Source of the DNA: Paraflavitalea soli
GTDB taxonomy: Bacteria; Bacteroidota; Bacteroidia; Chitinophagales; Chitinophagaceae
Direction of reading: 5' to 3'
DNA length: 64,000 bases
Assembly (NCBI RefSeq): GCF_003555545.1
Contig: NZ_CP032157.1
Span: 934,546-998,545 of the forward strand
Shown here: positions 50,371 to 60,212 of the stretch, piece after piece
Layout of the letters: every line of letters begins with the position of its first letter
How positions within the stretch are numbered: position 1 is the first letter of the stretch
Program-made: the position numbers and the translations under genes
The notes under the pieces: generated by a model
Seen by the model: only the letters and a program-made list of their open reading frames with translations
Told to the model about the DNA's origin: nothing
Database searches by the model: none

Positions 50371-52593
50371 ATGAAAAAGCTCCTGCTGCTTTTACTGCTT
50401 TTGTGGAATGTTGCCGTCCTTTATGCCCGTCAACCCGGTAAAGCTTCCCTGCTGGTATCAGAAAGATCTAATCTTGCATATGTCGATCCCACTATTGGAA
50501 ATGTAGGTCAGCTCCTGGAGCCTACCCGGCCCACCATCCAGTTGCCCAATCAGATGATCAGGGTAGCCCCTCAGCGAAAAGATTACCTGGATAACCAGAT
50601 CACCAGTTTCCCGTTAAACATCGTTTCGCACCGGCTGGGGCAGGTGTTTGCCATCAAACCCTCCGTAAAGCCTATTGCCCGGGAGAGCTGGCAGGCCCGA
50701 ATGGCCTATGACCACGACCTGGAGATCAATGCGCCCTGGCATTATTCCACCTACCTCATCGATGATGAAGTGACGGTTGAGTTCACCCCTGGCAAAAAAG
50801 CCGGTATCTATCGTTTCCGCTTTCCCCAGTCGGCCCATAAATCCATTTTGCTGGATGTATACAATGGCGGCCAGTCCAATTATAGTTTTCCCTCCGCTAC
50901 AGAAATAACCGGCCTCGAAACCTGGCATGGAGATGTAAAAGTGTATATGTATGGTGTATGGAATACAGCGGGTAAGGGGGAGTTATGGGAAGGCAAAGGT
51001 CCTAAAGCTGCTGTGAGTTTTCCCTCAACGACTACTGAGGTTGAGTTGAGGTATGCGATCAGCTATGTAAGTGCTGAGCAGGCCAGGAAGAATTATGAGA
51101 CTGAATTGAAGGGCAGGAGTTTCGCCAGCCTGGTGGAAAACGGCAAAAAAGCCTGGGATAAAGTGTTGTCACAAATAAAAGTAGAGGGGGGCACGATAGC
51201 CCAGAAGCGTTCTTTTTATACCGCTTTGTACCGGTGTTATGAAAGAATGGTGGATGTATCGGAAGACAACAACTATTATAGCGGTTATAACAAGCAGGTA
51301 AATAAAGACCAGCGTCCTTTTTATGTGGACGACTGGGCATGGGATACTTACCTTGCGCATCACCCCCTGCGTATGATCCTGAACCCCGCGCAGGAGGAAG
51401 ATATGCTGCAGTCTTATGTACGCATGTACGAGCAAAGCGGCTGGATGCCCACCTTCCCCGTATTGTTTGGCGATCATGCCTGCATGAATGGATTTCATTC
51501 TTCCGTAGTGTTTTTGGATGCATACCGCAAGGGGTTGAAAAACTTTGATATCCAGAAAGCATATGAAGGCATGCGGAAAAATGCCACGGATGCTACCATT
51601 ATTCCCTGGCGCAATGGGCCTAAAACATCTCTCGACGATTTTTACCATACCAACGGTTATTTCCCCGCGCTTGCTCCCGGCGAAAAAGAAACGGTGGGCC
51701 TGGTAGATAATTTCGAAAAGCGGCAGGCAGTAGCTGTTACGCTGGGTACCAGTTACGACGACTGGGCATTGGCCCAACTGGCTAAAGACCTGAAGAAACC
51801 TGAAGATTATGCCCTGTTCACACCAAGGGGCCTTAATTATAAGAACCTATGGCACCCCGAGAAGAAATTCTTCCTGCCGAAAGATGACAAGGGCAACTGG
51901 ATCAACATTGATCTGAAGTTTGACGGCGGTCCCGGTGGACGCGATTATTACGATGAGAACAATGGCTGGACCTACCTGTGGCAGGTGCAACAGGATATAC
52001 CGGGCCTCATTGACCTGATGGGGGGCAAGAAAACTTTTGAAGACAGATTGGATCAATTGTATCGCGAAGGACTGGGCCGCAGTAAACATGAATTCTGGTC
52101 CAAATTTCCCGATGCTACCGGCCTGGTAGGCCAATATTCCATGGGTAATGAGCCGAGCTTTCATATTCCCTACCTCTACAATTTTACCGCTTCGCCCTGG
52201 AAAACGCAGCAGGTTACCCGCTTCCTGCTCGATGTGTGGTTTAAGGACAATGTGTTTGGCATTCCCGGTGATGAAGATGGTGGTGGTATGACGGCCTTTG
52301 TAGTTTTCTCTTCTATGGGCTTCTATCCGGTAACACCCGGGTTGCCTGTGTATACGATCGGCAGCCCCTTATTCAGCAAAATAACCATTGACCTGCAGAA
52401 TGGAAAACAGTTCAGGCTCACTGCCAACCGCTGTTCTGTAGTCAATAAATATATTCAAAGCGCTAAGATGAATGGAGTGGTGTTGAATACACCCTGGTTC
52501 ACACACGAGCAACTGATGAAGGGAGGACACCTGGAACTGGAAATGGGCCCCAAGCCCAACAAGACCTGGGGCACGGCCAATGCGGGTTTTTAA
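50371..52593 (+). CDS. GH92 family alpha-mannosidase
   Basis: About 740 residues with a signal peptide (Leu-rich, cleavage near LYARQ). Typical GH92 N-terminal beta-sandwich opens VDPTIGNVGQLLEPTRPTIQLPNQM. The (alpha/alpha)6 catalytic domain has GDHACMNGFHSSVVFLDAY, the general-acid motif GNEPSFHIPY and the base motif GIPGDEDGGGM, plus the C-terminal SMGFYPVTPG. GH92 enzymes are calcium-dependent inverting exo-alpha-mannosidases. The ATG at 50371 begins the signal directly, the ATG at 50356 adds five residues. It lies between the hybrid regulator and a pectate-lyase-fold protein in the presumed mannan locus. The exact linkage cannot be told from sequence. Confidence 0.93.
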   Translation: MKKLLLLLLLLWNVAVLYARQPGKASLLVSERSNLAYVDPTIGNVGQLLEPTRPTIQLPNQMIRVAPQRKDYLDNQITSFPLNIVSHRLGQVFAIKPSVKPIARESWQARMAYDHDLEINAPWHYSTYLIDDEVTVEFTPGKKAGIYRFRFPQSAHKSILLDVYNGGQSNYSFPSATEITGLETWHGDVKVYMYGVWNTAGKGELWEGKGPKAAVSFPSTTTEVELRYAISYVSAEQARKNYETELKGRSFASLVENGKKAWDKVLSQIKVEGGTIAQKRSFYTALYRCYERMVDVSEDNNYYSGYNKQVNKDQRPFYVDDWAWDTYLAHHPLRMILNPAQEEDMLQSYVRMYEQSGWMPTFPVLFGDHACMNGFHSSVVFLDAYRKGLKNFDIQKAYEGMRKNATDATIIPWRNGPKTSLDDFYHTNGYFPALAPGEKETVGLVDNFEKRQAVAVTLGTSYDDWALAQLAKDLKKPEDYALFTPRGLNYKNLWHPEKKFFLPKDDKGNWINIDLKFDGGPGGRDYYDENNGWTYLWQVQQDIPGLIDLMGGKKTFEDRLDQLYREGLGRSKHEFWSKFPDATGLVGQYSMGNEPSFHIPYLYNFTASPWKTQQVTRFLLDVWFKDNVFGIPGDEDGGGMTAFVVFSSMGFYPVTPGLPVYTIGSPLFSKITIDLQNGKQFRLTANRCSVVNKYIQSAKMNGVVLNTPWFTHEQLMKGGHLELEMGPKPNKTWGTANAGF

Positions 52594-52607
52594 TTTCATC
52601 CTTGGGT

Positions 52608-52715
52608 GTCATTTCGAACGGAGCGCCTCTCACCATTCTGTCATTTCGAACGGAGCGTAGCGGAGTGAGAAATCTATTGCTTCGATAGCGGATTTCTCCC
52701 TGCGGTCGAAATGAC
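52608..52715. repeat. palindromic element GTCATTTCGA...TCGAAATGAC with extra half copy
   Basis: Outer arms GTCATTTCGA (52640-52649) and TCGAAATGAC (52706-52715), inner arms GAGAAATC (52667-52674) and GATTTCTC (52691-52698). A further half copy GTCATTTCGAACGGAGCG starts at 52608. This matches a short interspersed palindrome common in Bacteroidota genomes, likely REP-like. Confidence 0.75.
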
Positions 52716-52825
52716 AATAAAGTGTGAAATGACAATAAAGAGTGAAATGACAATGAAGAGTGAAATGAGAATGAAGTGGGGAGTGACAATAAAGTGGAGA
52801 GCGACAAAGAAGAAGGAATGACAAC
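52708..52825. repeat. tandem array of about six 18-bp units before the pectate-lyase-fold gene
   Basis: Units of the form GAAATGACAATAAAGTGT start at 52708, 52726, 52744, 52762, 52780 and 52798, diverging toward the right, with a partial copy at 52816. The array grows out of the right arm of the palindrome and ends 18 bases before the ATG at 52844, so it covers the place where the promoter or leader would be. Confidence 0.8.
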
Positions 52826-52843
52826 TTTTTTAACGATGCCATT

Positions 52844-54070
52844 ATGAAATACGCTGTATTGCTATTGCTGTTGATGTCTGCTATTGGTGCCGGTGCTTTT
52901 GCACAGGGCAAAAGTATCCGGGAATTCCAGGTACTTCCTAAAAATGATGCTGCTACCAATGGGGCCAATCTTCAAAAAGCCATTGACTGGGCTTCTGCCA
53001 GCGGCGCTGCCTTATATGTAGAGCCGTCCGAGGAACCTTACACCATTGCCAGTGGTATCATCTTAAAGAAAAACGTATCGCTTATTGGCGTACATGGCCC
53101 CACACCGCGGGGCACCCGGCATGCCACCAAAAAACAACCGGTGGGTAGTGTATTTAAAATAATAGATGACAAGAACCCATTCATTACAGTCGAGTCGGCC
53201 ACACAGATCAGGGGTATCCAGTTCTGGTATGCCAACCAGGAGTTGAAAGACTCTGCTAAGATCATTAAGTACCCGCCTACGATACAGGTGAGCAAAACCT
53301 CCAAAACAGAAGGGGTAACGCTTACCAACCTTACTTTCTACGGCGAGTATATGGCCATGGATTTTAATGCCAGCCGGAGAATGGCCTGCGAGCTGATCCT
53401 TATTGAACATTGCTATGGGTATCCGTTGAGTGGCGAGTTTATCCGGATCAACTATTGTTATGATATACCCCGTTTCCTCCATTGCCACGTGAATCCTTCC
53501 AATATGCGGCAGATCGGATTTGGCTTTTCCAAAGCGATCATTGATAAGGTGGTCAGCAGCAAGACCTATGCTTATGCCATCAACAATACGGACAATGCCC
53601 AGCTGATGGACCTGTTCACCTTTGCCACCTGGGGCGGTATTTACCTGGGCGCAGAAAGCTATGGGCAGCTGACGAATTTTAACCTGGATTGTGTAGCTGT
53701 GGGCCTCTATAAAGGTGGTTCCAATAGCAAGAACCGCAACTGGCAGATCGCGCAGGGCTCCATCATTGCCAATGCCGGCACAACGCTGGATGAGATCCAT
53801 CCCATTATTATTGAAGGAAAAGGACATACCGCCATCACCAACGTAGAGGCATTCTCCGGTGGTAATGGCGCATTAACGAACCTGGAAAAGTCATTTGATT
53901 TTATGCAGGTATTGGGTACGGAAAGACTCACCGTATCCCTGGTAGGCTGCCGCATGCGCAATTATGTGACCGACCTGCCCATCACCATTAAAAACCCCGC
54001 TGCTGTGGTACAAGCCGTAGCCTGTATTGATAAAGAAGAAAAACTGTACAACGCAACCTTGGGAAACTAA
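52844..54070 (+). CDS. pectate-lyase-fold (right-handed beta-helix) secreted protein
   Basis: 408 residues with a signal peptide (cleavage near GAFAQG). The start of the mature protein (IREFQVLPKNDAATNGANLQKAIDWASASG) is the entry strand of the pectate lyase superfamily 3 / GH28-related beta-helix, followed by VEPSEEPYTIASGIILKKNVSLIGVHG and many short parallel strands. No catalytic Asp pair of GH28 could be located with confidence, so this may be a binding or lyase-like member. It is in the presumed mannan locus between GH92 and the SusC gene, perhaps handling a pectic or capsular portion of the same polymer. Confidence 0.7.
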   Translation: MKYAVLLLLLMSAIGAGAFAQGKSIREFQVLPKNDAATNGANLQKAIDWASASGAALYVEPSEEPYTIASGIILKKNVSLIGVHGPTPRGTRHATKKQPVGSVFKIIDDKNPFITVESATQIRGIQFWYANQELKDSAKIIKYPPTIQVSKTSKTEGVTLTNLTFYGEYMAMDFNASRRMACELILIEHCYGYPLSGEFIRINYCYDIPRFLHCHVNPSNMRQIGFGFSKAIIDKVVSSKTYAYAINNTDNAQLMDLFTFATWGGIYLGAESYGQLTNFNLDCVAVGLYKGGSNSKNRNWQIAQGSIIANAGTTLDEIHPIIIEGKGHTAITNVEAFSGGNGALTNLEKSFDFMQVLGTERLTVSLVGCRMRNYVTDLPITIKNPAAVVQAVACIDKEEKLYNATLGN

Positions 54071-54150
54071 TAAACCAATTTTAACACCAAAACGATGCTA
54101 TCCATGTACTATGCCACCTTTTACCCGCCATGACATTTACTGATCAGCGG

Positions 54151-54190
54151 CTCAGGGTGAGCCGCCCTTCGAGGGCGACCCACCCTAAAC
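54151..54190. repeat. GC-rich hairpin element, inverted copy of the one at 50113-50150
   Basis: Stem GGGTG (54155-54159) with CACCC, and CGCCC with GGGCG around the TTCGA loop. Reverse complement of 50113-50150 matches most of it. The 165-base gap between the beta-helix and SusC genes shows no other feature that I can name. Confidence 0.7.
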
Positions 54191-54235
54191 CGCCTACGGT
54201 ATCAAACTTCACTTATCTAAACAATTAACTGATTT

Positions 54236-57200
54236 ATGAAAAGATTGTATTACATATTATTCCTGGCATGTGCTTTCCCCTTTTTAGCTGTGGCACAGCA
54301 AAAAGTGATCAGTGGGAAAGTGACGGATGCCAGCCGCACGGCTTTGCCGGGTGTTACTGTTTCTGTGAGAAGCAGTAATGGCAATGCGTCGACCGACGTG
54401 TATAAGTCGGCTGCAACCACAGACAGTCAAGGATCTTTTAGCATTACCGTTCCACAAGGAGCTACCGCATTGGTATTTACTTTTGTCGGTAAAAAAGAGG
54501 TTGTTGAAACCATTGGTACACGTACGGTTATGAATGTAACCATGACTGATGGTGACGACCAGCTATCAGATGTAGTGGTAATAGGTTATGGAACCCGGAA
54601 AAAGGAAACGCTTACGGGTTCTGTAAGCAATATCTCCAATAAGGATATCCAAACAACTACCAGCGTAAGCCTGGCGCAAAAGCTACAGGGTAAAGTGGCT
54701 GGTTTGCAGATACGGCAGCTGAGTGGTGAGCCCGGTACATTTGAGAACATGATCAATATCCGTGGTTTTGGAGCTCCTTTGTATGTTATCGATGGTATCG
54801 TACGGGACGGCTCTTCTGAGTTCCAGAGACTTAATGCCGATGATATTGAGAGTGTATCTTTTCTGAAAGATGCCTCTGCCGCTATTTATGGCTTTGGTTC
54901 TTCCAATGGTGTGGTGATCGTTACTACCAAGAAAGGCGCCCGGGGTAAGGCTTCCTTTAATTACACCGGTGTGGTAGGATTTTCACAGCCTACCGATGTG
55001 CCCCGCATGGCCAATGCCTCCGAATGGATGCAGATGCGCAATGAGGCCAACCTGAATATGTATACCAGTCCAACCCCTTTCATCACCAAGGAAGAGTTGC
55101 AAAAATGGATCGATGGTGCGCCCGGTTATGAAAGTACGGACTGGTATGATGCGGCCCTCAAAAAGACCTCCATCACACAACAGCATAACCTGAGTGCTTC
55201 CGGTGGCAACGAAAAAACACAATATTATATCGGTCTGGCCTATGTAGATGAAGGCAGCTACCTGCGCAGCAATGACATGAATTACAAGCGCTACAACTTC
55301 CGCTCCAATATCACAACGGAACTGGCCAAGAACCTGAAAGCAGAAGTGCTGATCGGTGGCCGTTACGATATCAGGACAACACCCGGTGAAAACTTCTTCA
55401 ATATCTTCAAGGGCACACGGGTAACCCTGCCTACGGAGAAGCCTTATGCCAATGGCAACCCACTGTATCCTGCGATGGTAACACCGTCTACGCAGAACCC
55501 CCTGGCCTTATCTGACAGGAGTATTACCGGGTACAGTGAAACGGTAAACAGGGGAGTACAATCTACCTTCTCATTGACCTATGATGTACCATTCGTGAAA
55601 GGACTTACGTTGAAAGGCACAGCGGCTTATGACCTCAACAGCTACCAGGGTAAGGATGTATCCAAACCTTATACCTTGTACACGTATGTAAATGGTGATT
55701 ATGTACCCTCTCCCCAGCGGGTAGGTACGGGTGGTATTTCCAATGGCTATGGCAACAGCAACCGATTTGTGGTGATTGGCCAGGCCAACTATGCCACTAC
55801 CATTGCCAACCACCATAACGTGGCCCTCCTGGGCGCCTTTGAACAAAGGCAGGACTGGAGCCGTAACGCCGACCTGAGAAGGATCTATGATTTCTATACG
55901 ATCGACCAGATCAACGCAGCCAGTGGTAATGGTATGACCAATGGCGGCGGAGAAGGACAATCCGCTTCTCAGGCGGTACTGGGTCGTTTCAACTACGATT
56001 ACGATAAAAAGTATTTGCTCGAACTGGCATTCCGTTACATGGGTACTTATGCTTATCCTCCCGATACTCGCTGGGGTTTCTTCCCCATCATTTCCGGTGG
56101 CTGGAGGATTTCTGAAGAGAACTTCATGAAAAATATACCGGTTATCTCCAACCTTAAATTACGTGCTTCTTATGGTCGTGTGGGTGAGCAGGCTGGCGGT
56201 CCCTTCCAGTGGATCCAGGGCTTTTCGCTGAGCGGTGGCGGTCAATATGAGTTTACCAACGGAAGCCTGACCACTGGTGCGCAGGCGCCCGGACTGGTGA
56301 ACCCTTCACTGACCTGGGTTACTGCCAAGACAGCTGATATTGGTATTGAAGTTGGTTTGTGGAATAATAAGCTGACCCTGGAAGCAGCTGTTTACCGCAG
56401 AGACAGGCTTGGTATTCCTGCCCGCAAAAATGTGTCCCTGCCCAATACCTTTGGCGCTTCCCTGCCTGAGGAGAACCTTAACAGTGACCGTACGCAAGGT
56501 ATAGAGTTTACCATTGGTTACAACGACAGGATTGGAAAGGACTTCCGTTTTAATGTGTCCGGCAACTTCAATTTTGCCCGTTCACAAAACCTCTATGTTG
56601 AAAGAGGGCCCTTCCAAAGCAGCTGGGACAAATGGAAAAACGGAACAGCATACCGCTACGATGATATCATCTGGTCCTATACTTACCTGGGCCAATTCCA
56701 GAACATGGATGAAATTGCCAACTATCCCATTCAGGGCGGTGATAATGCCAATACGCGTGAGTTGCCCGGCGACTTCAAATATTCCGATATCAACAACGAT
56801 GGTATGATCGACGACAAGGATATGTTGCCCATGTACCTCGGCGCCAACGGTACCAATGATAACCAAAACCCAAGGGGTAAAAATCCCAAGATCAACTACG
56901 GTCTTACGCTCAATGCTTCTTACAAAGGATTTGACATCAATTTACTATTGCAGGGTTCTGCTATGTACACCGTTCGTTTCAGCGAAGTATATGCTGAAGT
57001 ACTGGCCTTCCGTGGTAATACGCCTGCCTATTTCTTCGACAGGTGGCATAGAGCGGATCCCTATAATCCAAAGAGTGATTGGATACCCGGTAAATGGCCC
57101 GCTACCCGGTTCAATGGTGATGTAGGCGCTATGTACAGAGAGAGTTCTGTATGGCGTAAAGATGCCTCTTATGTGCGTTTGAAAAGCGTGGAACTGGGTT

Positions 57201-57397
57201 ATACGTTCGAGAACAAATTGTTCTCCGGTAGCGGTATCAAAAAACTACGTGTATTTGTAAGCGGCTTTAACCTGCTCACCATTGCCGATCCTTTTGTAAA
57301 AGCTTTCGATCCGGAAAGACTGGAAGGTTTGTTCAATGCAGGGTTCAACTACCCGCTTTCCAAAATATATAACGTAGGTCTCAATCTTAACTTCTAA
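54236..57397 (+). CDS. SusC/RagA TonB-linked outer-membrane receptor (no STN domain)
   Basis: 1053 residues. Signal peptide (cleavage near AVAQQK), CarboxypepD_reg-like domain (KVISGKVTDASRTALPGVTV), plug beginning LSDVVVIGYGTRKKETLTGSV, with LYVIDGIV and FLKDASAAIYG, and a barrel ending KIYNVGLNLNF. Unlike the SusC at 17.7-21.3 kb it has no STN part, so it should not signal through a FecR protein, which suits control by the hybrid regulator upstream. It imports oligosaccharides with the SusD protein encoded 12 bases later. Confidence 0.94.
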   Translation: MKRLYYILFLACAFPFLAVAQQKVISGKVTDASRTALPGVTVSVRSSNGNASTDVYKSAATTDSQGSFSITVPQGATALVFTFVGKKEVVETIGTRTVMNVTMTDGDDQLSDVVVIGYGTRKKETLTGSVSNISNKDIQTTTSVSLAQKLQGKVAGLQIRQLSGEPGTFENMINIRGFGAPLYVIDGIVRDGSSEFQRLNADDIESVSFLKDASAAIYGFGSSNGVVIVTTKKGARGKASFNYTGVVGFSQPTDVPRMANASEWMQMRNEANLNMYTSPTPFITKEELQKWIDGAPGYESTDWYDAALKKTSITQQHNLSASGGNEKTQYYIGLAYVDEGSYLRSNDMNYKRYNFRSNITTELAKNLKAEVLIGGRYDIRTTPGENFFNIFKGTRVTLPTEKPYANGNPLYPAMVTPSTQNPLALSDRSITGYSETVNRGVQSTFSLTYDVPFVKGLTLKGTAAYDLNSYQGKDVSKPYTLYTYVNGDYVPSPQRVGTGGISNGYGNSNRFVVIGQANYATTIANHHNVALLGAFEQRQDWSRNADLRRIYDFYTIDQINAASGNGMTNGGGEGQSASQAVLGRFNYDYDKKYLLELAFRYMGTYAYPPDTRWGFFPIISGGWRISEENFMKNIPVISNLKLRASYGRVGEQAGGPFQWIQGFSLSGGGQYEFTNGSLTTGAQAPGLVNPSLTWVTAKTADIGIEVGLWNNKLTLEAAVYRRDRLGIPARKNVSLPNTFGASLPEENLNSDRTQGIEFTIGYNDRIGKDFRFNVSGNFNFARSQNLYVERGPFQSSWDKWKNGTAYRYDDIIWSYTYLGQFQNMDEIANYPIQGGDNANTRELPGDFKYSDINNDGMIDDKDMLPMYLGANGTNDNQNPRGKNPKINYGLTLNASYKGFDINLLLQGSAMYTVRFSEVYAEVLAFRGNTPAYFFDRWHRADPYNPKSDWIPGKWPATRFNGDVGAMYRESSVWRKDASYVRLKSVELGYTFENKLFSGSGIKKLRVFVSGFNLLTIADPFVKAFDPERLEGLFNAGFNYPLSKIYNVGLNLNF

Positions 57398-57409
57398 AAA
57401 GAGCTTGCT

Positions 57410-59305
57410 ATGAAATTGAATCATATAAAATATATCGTATTGGCAGCAGGTCTCTCGTTTGCTGGTTGTAAGCGGGTACTGGATCTGCAACCTACTGATA
57501 AAGTGACGGCAGATGCCATCTTTGGCGATCCTGCCGGTGTAAAGATCTATATGGCCAATCTTTACTACCAGTTGCCCATTGAAGATTTTGCTTTCTTCCG
57601 TGCCGGTTTTAATCAAAATGGCGGTGATCCCAACAATGGTGGTTTCAGCCCTGCCATGGAAACCGATGAGGCCGTGCATACAGAGTTTGGTGATTTTGTG
57701 GGCGATGGTGATTTCCATTGGTGGGATCAGGGCTACAAACTCATCCGCGATGTGAACCTCCTCATCGATTATATTCCTACCCTCAAGATCCGGGATGATG
57801 AAAGGGCGGCGTTGAAAGGTGAGAGCGCCTTTATTAAGGCCTTTGCTTATTTCGCACTGGTAAAAAGGTATGGCGGTGTGCCCCTGATGAAAAAATCACA
57901 GGTGTACACGGGTGATGCTGAAGCGCTGAAAGTGCCCCGCAGCACAGAAAAAGAAACCTGGGATTATGTAATGGAGTTGTGCGATGAGGCCATTGCCAAC
58001 CTCGCTGCTACCAAAGGAAGCCGTCGTGCCTCCAAATATGCCGCTTACGCATTGAAGAGCCGTGCGGCGCTGCATGCTGCCTCCCTCGCTAAGTTTGGCA
58101 ACCGCATCACCCTTACAGGCCCTGCAGTGGACCAGAAACTGGTAGGTCTGGATGCTTCCGCAGCCAATGGCTATTACAAATTGGCGATCGATGCCTCTGC
58201 AGCTATCATTTCCAGTAACCAGCTTAGTTTGTATAAACCCAATCCTACTGATCCTGCACAGGCAGCGGAGAATTATCGCGAGTTGTTCCAGGATCCCAAT
58301 GTAGCCAATGACAACGAAGCCATCCTGATCAAAGGTTATTCATTGCCCGGTAATAACCTGGGGCATAATTATGATATCTGGTACCAGCCTGCACAGGTGG
58401 CCAATGGCTGGCCTCACCCCGGTCGTATGAATCCTACACTCGACCTGGCCGATGTGTATGAAAGTTATACGGCACCCGGTGCATCTGCTCCCATTGTAAC
58501 CCGTACGGATGGTAATGTAACGGACTATAATGGTTTTAACAGTGGCACCAGCTATTTACAATTCGATACACCGAATGATATCTTCAAGAACAAAGATGCA
58601 CGCCTGTGGGCAACAGCTATCCTGCCCAGCACCAACTGGAAGAACATTTCCATCATTATCCAGGCAGGTTTTGTAAAACCCGATGGTAATGCGGTGATCC
58701 GTACCAAAGACCAGATCACGGTAAGCGGCACTACTTATTATAGCTACGGTGCTCCTGATGTGACGATGTACTCTGGTTTTGACACCTATGGCGGCAATAA
58801 TACCCGCACTGGTTTCTCCTTCAAAAAATTCATGAACCAGACCAAGCCTATCGAGGCAGGCTGGAACCGCAGCACCAGCGATTGGGTAGAGTTTCGGTAT
58901 GCCGAAGTATTGCTCAACTATGCCGAAGCTGTTATTGAAAGTGGCCAGGGTGATGCTGTGCTGGCCGCCAAAGTGCTGAATGATATCCGCCACCGCGCAG
59001 GTCATACCACCAATATTCCTTTGACTGCCGACAATGTGCAAAGAGAAAGAAGGGTAGAGCTGGCTTTTGAGAACAAAAGGCTGTGGGACCTGATACGCAG
59101 AAGAGAATTCCACACCGAGTTCAACAACCGGTTTTTGCACTCTTTACTGCCGCTGCAGGACCTGCGTGCATTACCTGCCAAAAAGTACATTTTCGTACGG
59201 GTGAATGTGCCTAACTCCGGTTCCAAAACATTCCAGCCCAAGAGCTACTACCGGTATGTGCCGGGTATTGGTTCCAATGGACTGGTACAGAATCCGCAGT
59301 ATTAG
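57410..59305 (+). CDS. SusD/RagB family glycan-binding lipoprotein
   Basis: 631 residues with lipobox SFAGCKRV. N-terminal SusD block (LDLQPTDKVTADAIFGDP), TPR-like region with GESAFIKAFAYFALVKRYGGVPLM, and C-terminal conserved block (RYAEVLLNYAEAVIESG ... RRVELAFENKRLWDLIRR). It is the surface lid of the SusC transporter directly upstream. The DUF3823 lipoprotein gene follows after about 105 bases, the usual order for this kind of locus. Confidence 0.94.
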   Translation: MKLNHIKYIVLAAGLSFAGCKRVLDLQPTDKVTADAIFGDPAGVKIYMANLYYQLPIEDFAFFRAGFNQNGGDPNNGGFSPAMETDEAVHTEFGDFVGDGDFHWWDQGYKLIRDVNLLIDYIPTLKIRDDERAALKGESAFIKAFAYFALVKRYGGVPLMKKSQVYTGDAEALKVPRSTEKETWDYVMELCDEAIANLAATKGSRRASKYAAYALKSRAALHAASLAKFGNRITLTGPAVDQKLVGLDASAANGYYKLAIDASAAIISSNQLSLYKPNPTDPAQAAENYRELFQDPNVANDNEAILIKGYSLPGNNLGHNYDIWYQPAQVANGWPHPGRMNPTLDLADVYESYTAPGASAPIVTRTDGNVTDYNGFNSGTSYLQFDTPNDIFKNKDARLWATAILPSTNWKNISIIIQAGFVKPDGNAVIRTKDQITVSGTTYYSYGAPDVTMYSGFDTYGGNNTRTGFSFKKFMNQTKPIEAGWNRSTSDWVEFRYAEVLLNYAEAVIESGQGDAVLAAKVLNDIRHRAGHTTNIPLTADNVQRERRVELAFENKRLWDLIRRREFHTEFNNRFLHSLLPLQDLRALPAKKYIFVRVNVPNSGSKTFQPKSYYRYVPGIGSNGLVQNPQY

Positions 59306-59310
59306 GAAGA

Positions 59311-59341
59311 AAGCTGCGAGCTATGAGCTACGAGCTGAATA
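59311..59341. repeat. short GAGCT-rich repeat in the susD-DUF3823 gap
   Basis: GCTGCGAGCTATGAGCTACGAGCTG contains three GAGCT words at about 10-base spacing (near 59316, 59326 and 59335). A small low-complexity repeat in the 105-base gap after susD. It has no obvious terminator shape. Confidence 0.4.
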
Positions 59342-59411
59342 CAGGCCCGGAAGCTGAGCCTAAGGGAGGTAAGAACTAACCCCCGATTTTTAAAAGTTAA
59401 TAAACTTCGTT

Positions 59412-60095
59412 ATGAATAAGTTTCGATTAATACTTTTTTTATCCGTCATAGCCCTGGCATCCTGTAAAAAGGATAACTATGATGGCCCCACTGCCGGGCT
59501 TTCCGGTAATTTCTTTGATGCTACTACCCACGAACTGGTGCAGATGGACATTATCCGTGGTACACAGATCGAGTTCATTGAGCATGGATATGCCAATCCA
59601 GCCACGCAAACCATGATCATCAAGAATGATGGCACTTACGCCAACACCCTGATGTTTGCCAATACGTATACCATCAAGATACGGGAGCCGAATTTCATTC
59701 CTGTTCCTGAGCAGGAAGTGGTAATAAACGGACAAACCAAACTTGATTTCCAGGTTACCCCCTATATCCGGGTAAAGGATGTAAGCATTGTAAAGAATGG
59801 CACCAAGATCGTAGCTACTTTCAAGCTGCAGCAAAATGTGATCAACAATGTATCGAAGATCGGTCTGTATGCCCATTCCGATTCAAGGGTAGGTGAGCCG
59901 ATGCGTGTAGTAGCTAAAGAGCAATCCATTGGCGCCGTTACCAATCCGGCCACCGTGTACACATTGGAAATAGATATTCCTGCTTATCCCAACGAGCTGA
60001 AAGCAGGTAACAATTATTATTTCAGGGTGGGCGCCTTCATTGACATTGGCGGCACCAAGCCTAATTATGCACCAGCTGTAAAGCTGACAATATAG
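59412..60095 (+). CDS. DUF3823 lipoprotein of the SusCD locus
   Basis: 227 residues, lipobox ALASCKKDN. The start of the mature part (DNYDGPTAGLSGNFFDATTHEL) and the following beta-rich units (IEFIEHGYANPATQTMIIKNDGTYAN ... KFTYTIKIREPNF-like strands) match DUF3823, a two-domain beta-sandwich encoded after SusD in many polysaccharide utilisation loci. It is thought to be a surface glycan-binding protein comparable with SusE/F, which is inference. The stop lies 117 bases before the GH71/99-like gene start. Confidence 0.88.
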   Translation: MNKFRLILFLSVIALASCKKDNYDGPTAGLSGNFFDATTHELVQMDIIRGTQIEFIEHGYANPATQTMIIKNDGTYANTLMFANTYTIKIREPNFIPVPEQEVVINGQTKLDFQVTPYIRVKDVSIVKNGTKIVATFKLQQNVINNVSKIGLYAHSDSRVGEPMRVVAKEQSIGAVTNPATVYTLEIDIPAYPNELKAGNNYYFRVGAFIDIGGTKPNYAPAVKLTI

Positions 60096-60212
60096 TTCCC
60101 GTATCCTGATAACCATCGGGTCGGGTGACCATTGCTGAAACGAGGGGTGCAGTCCGAGGCAGTAGGGCTGTGCCCTGGTTTTCAGCATCCGGAACACTTA
60201 AAACATTGTACT

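Noticed and set aside
52630-52968. Minus-strand frame with many repeats of HFTLYC-type peptides
   Set aside because: Translation of the 18-bp array and the start of the beta-helix gene, not a protein.
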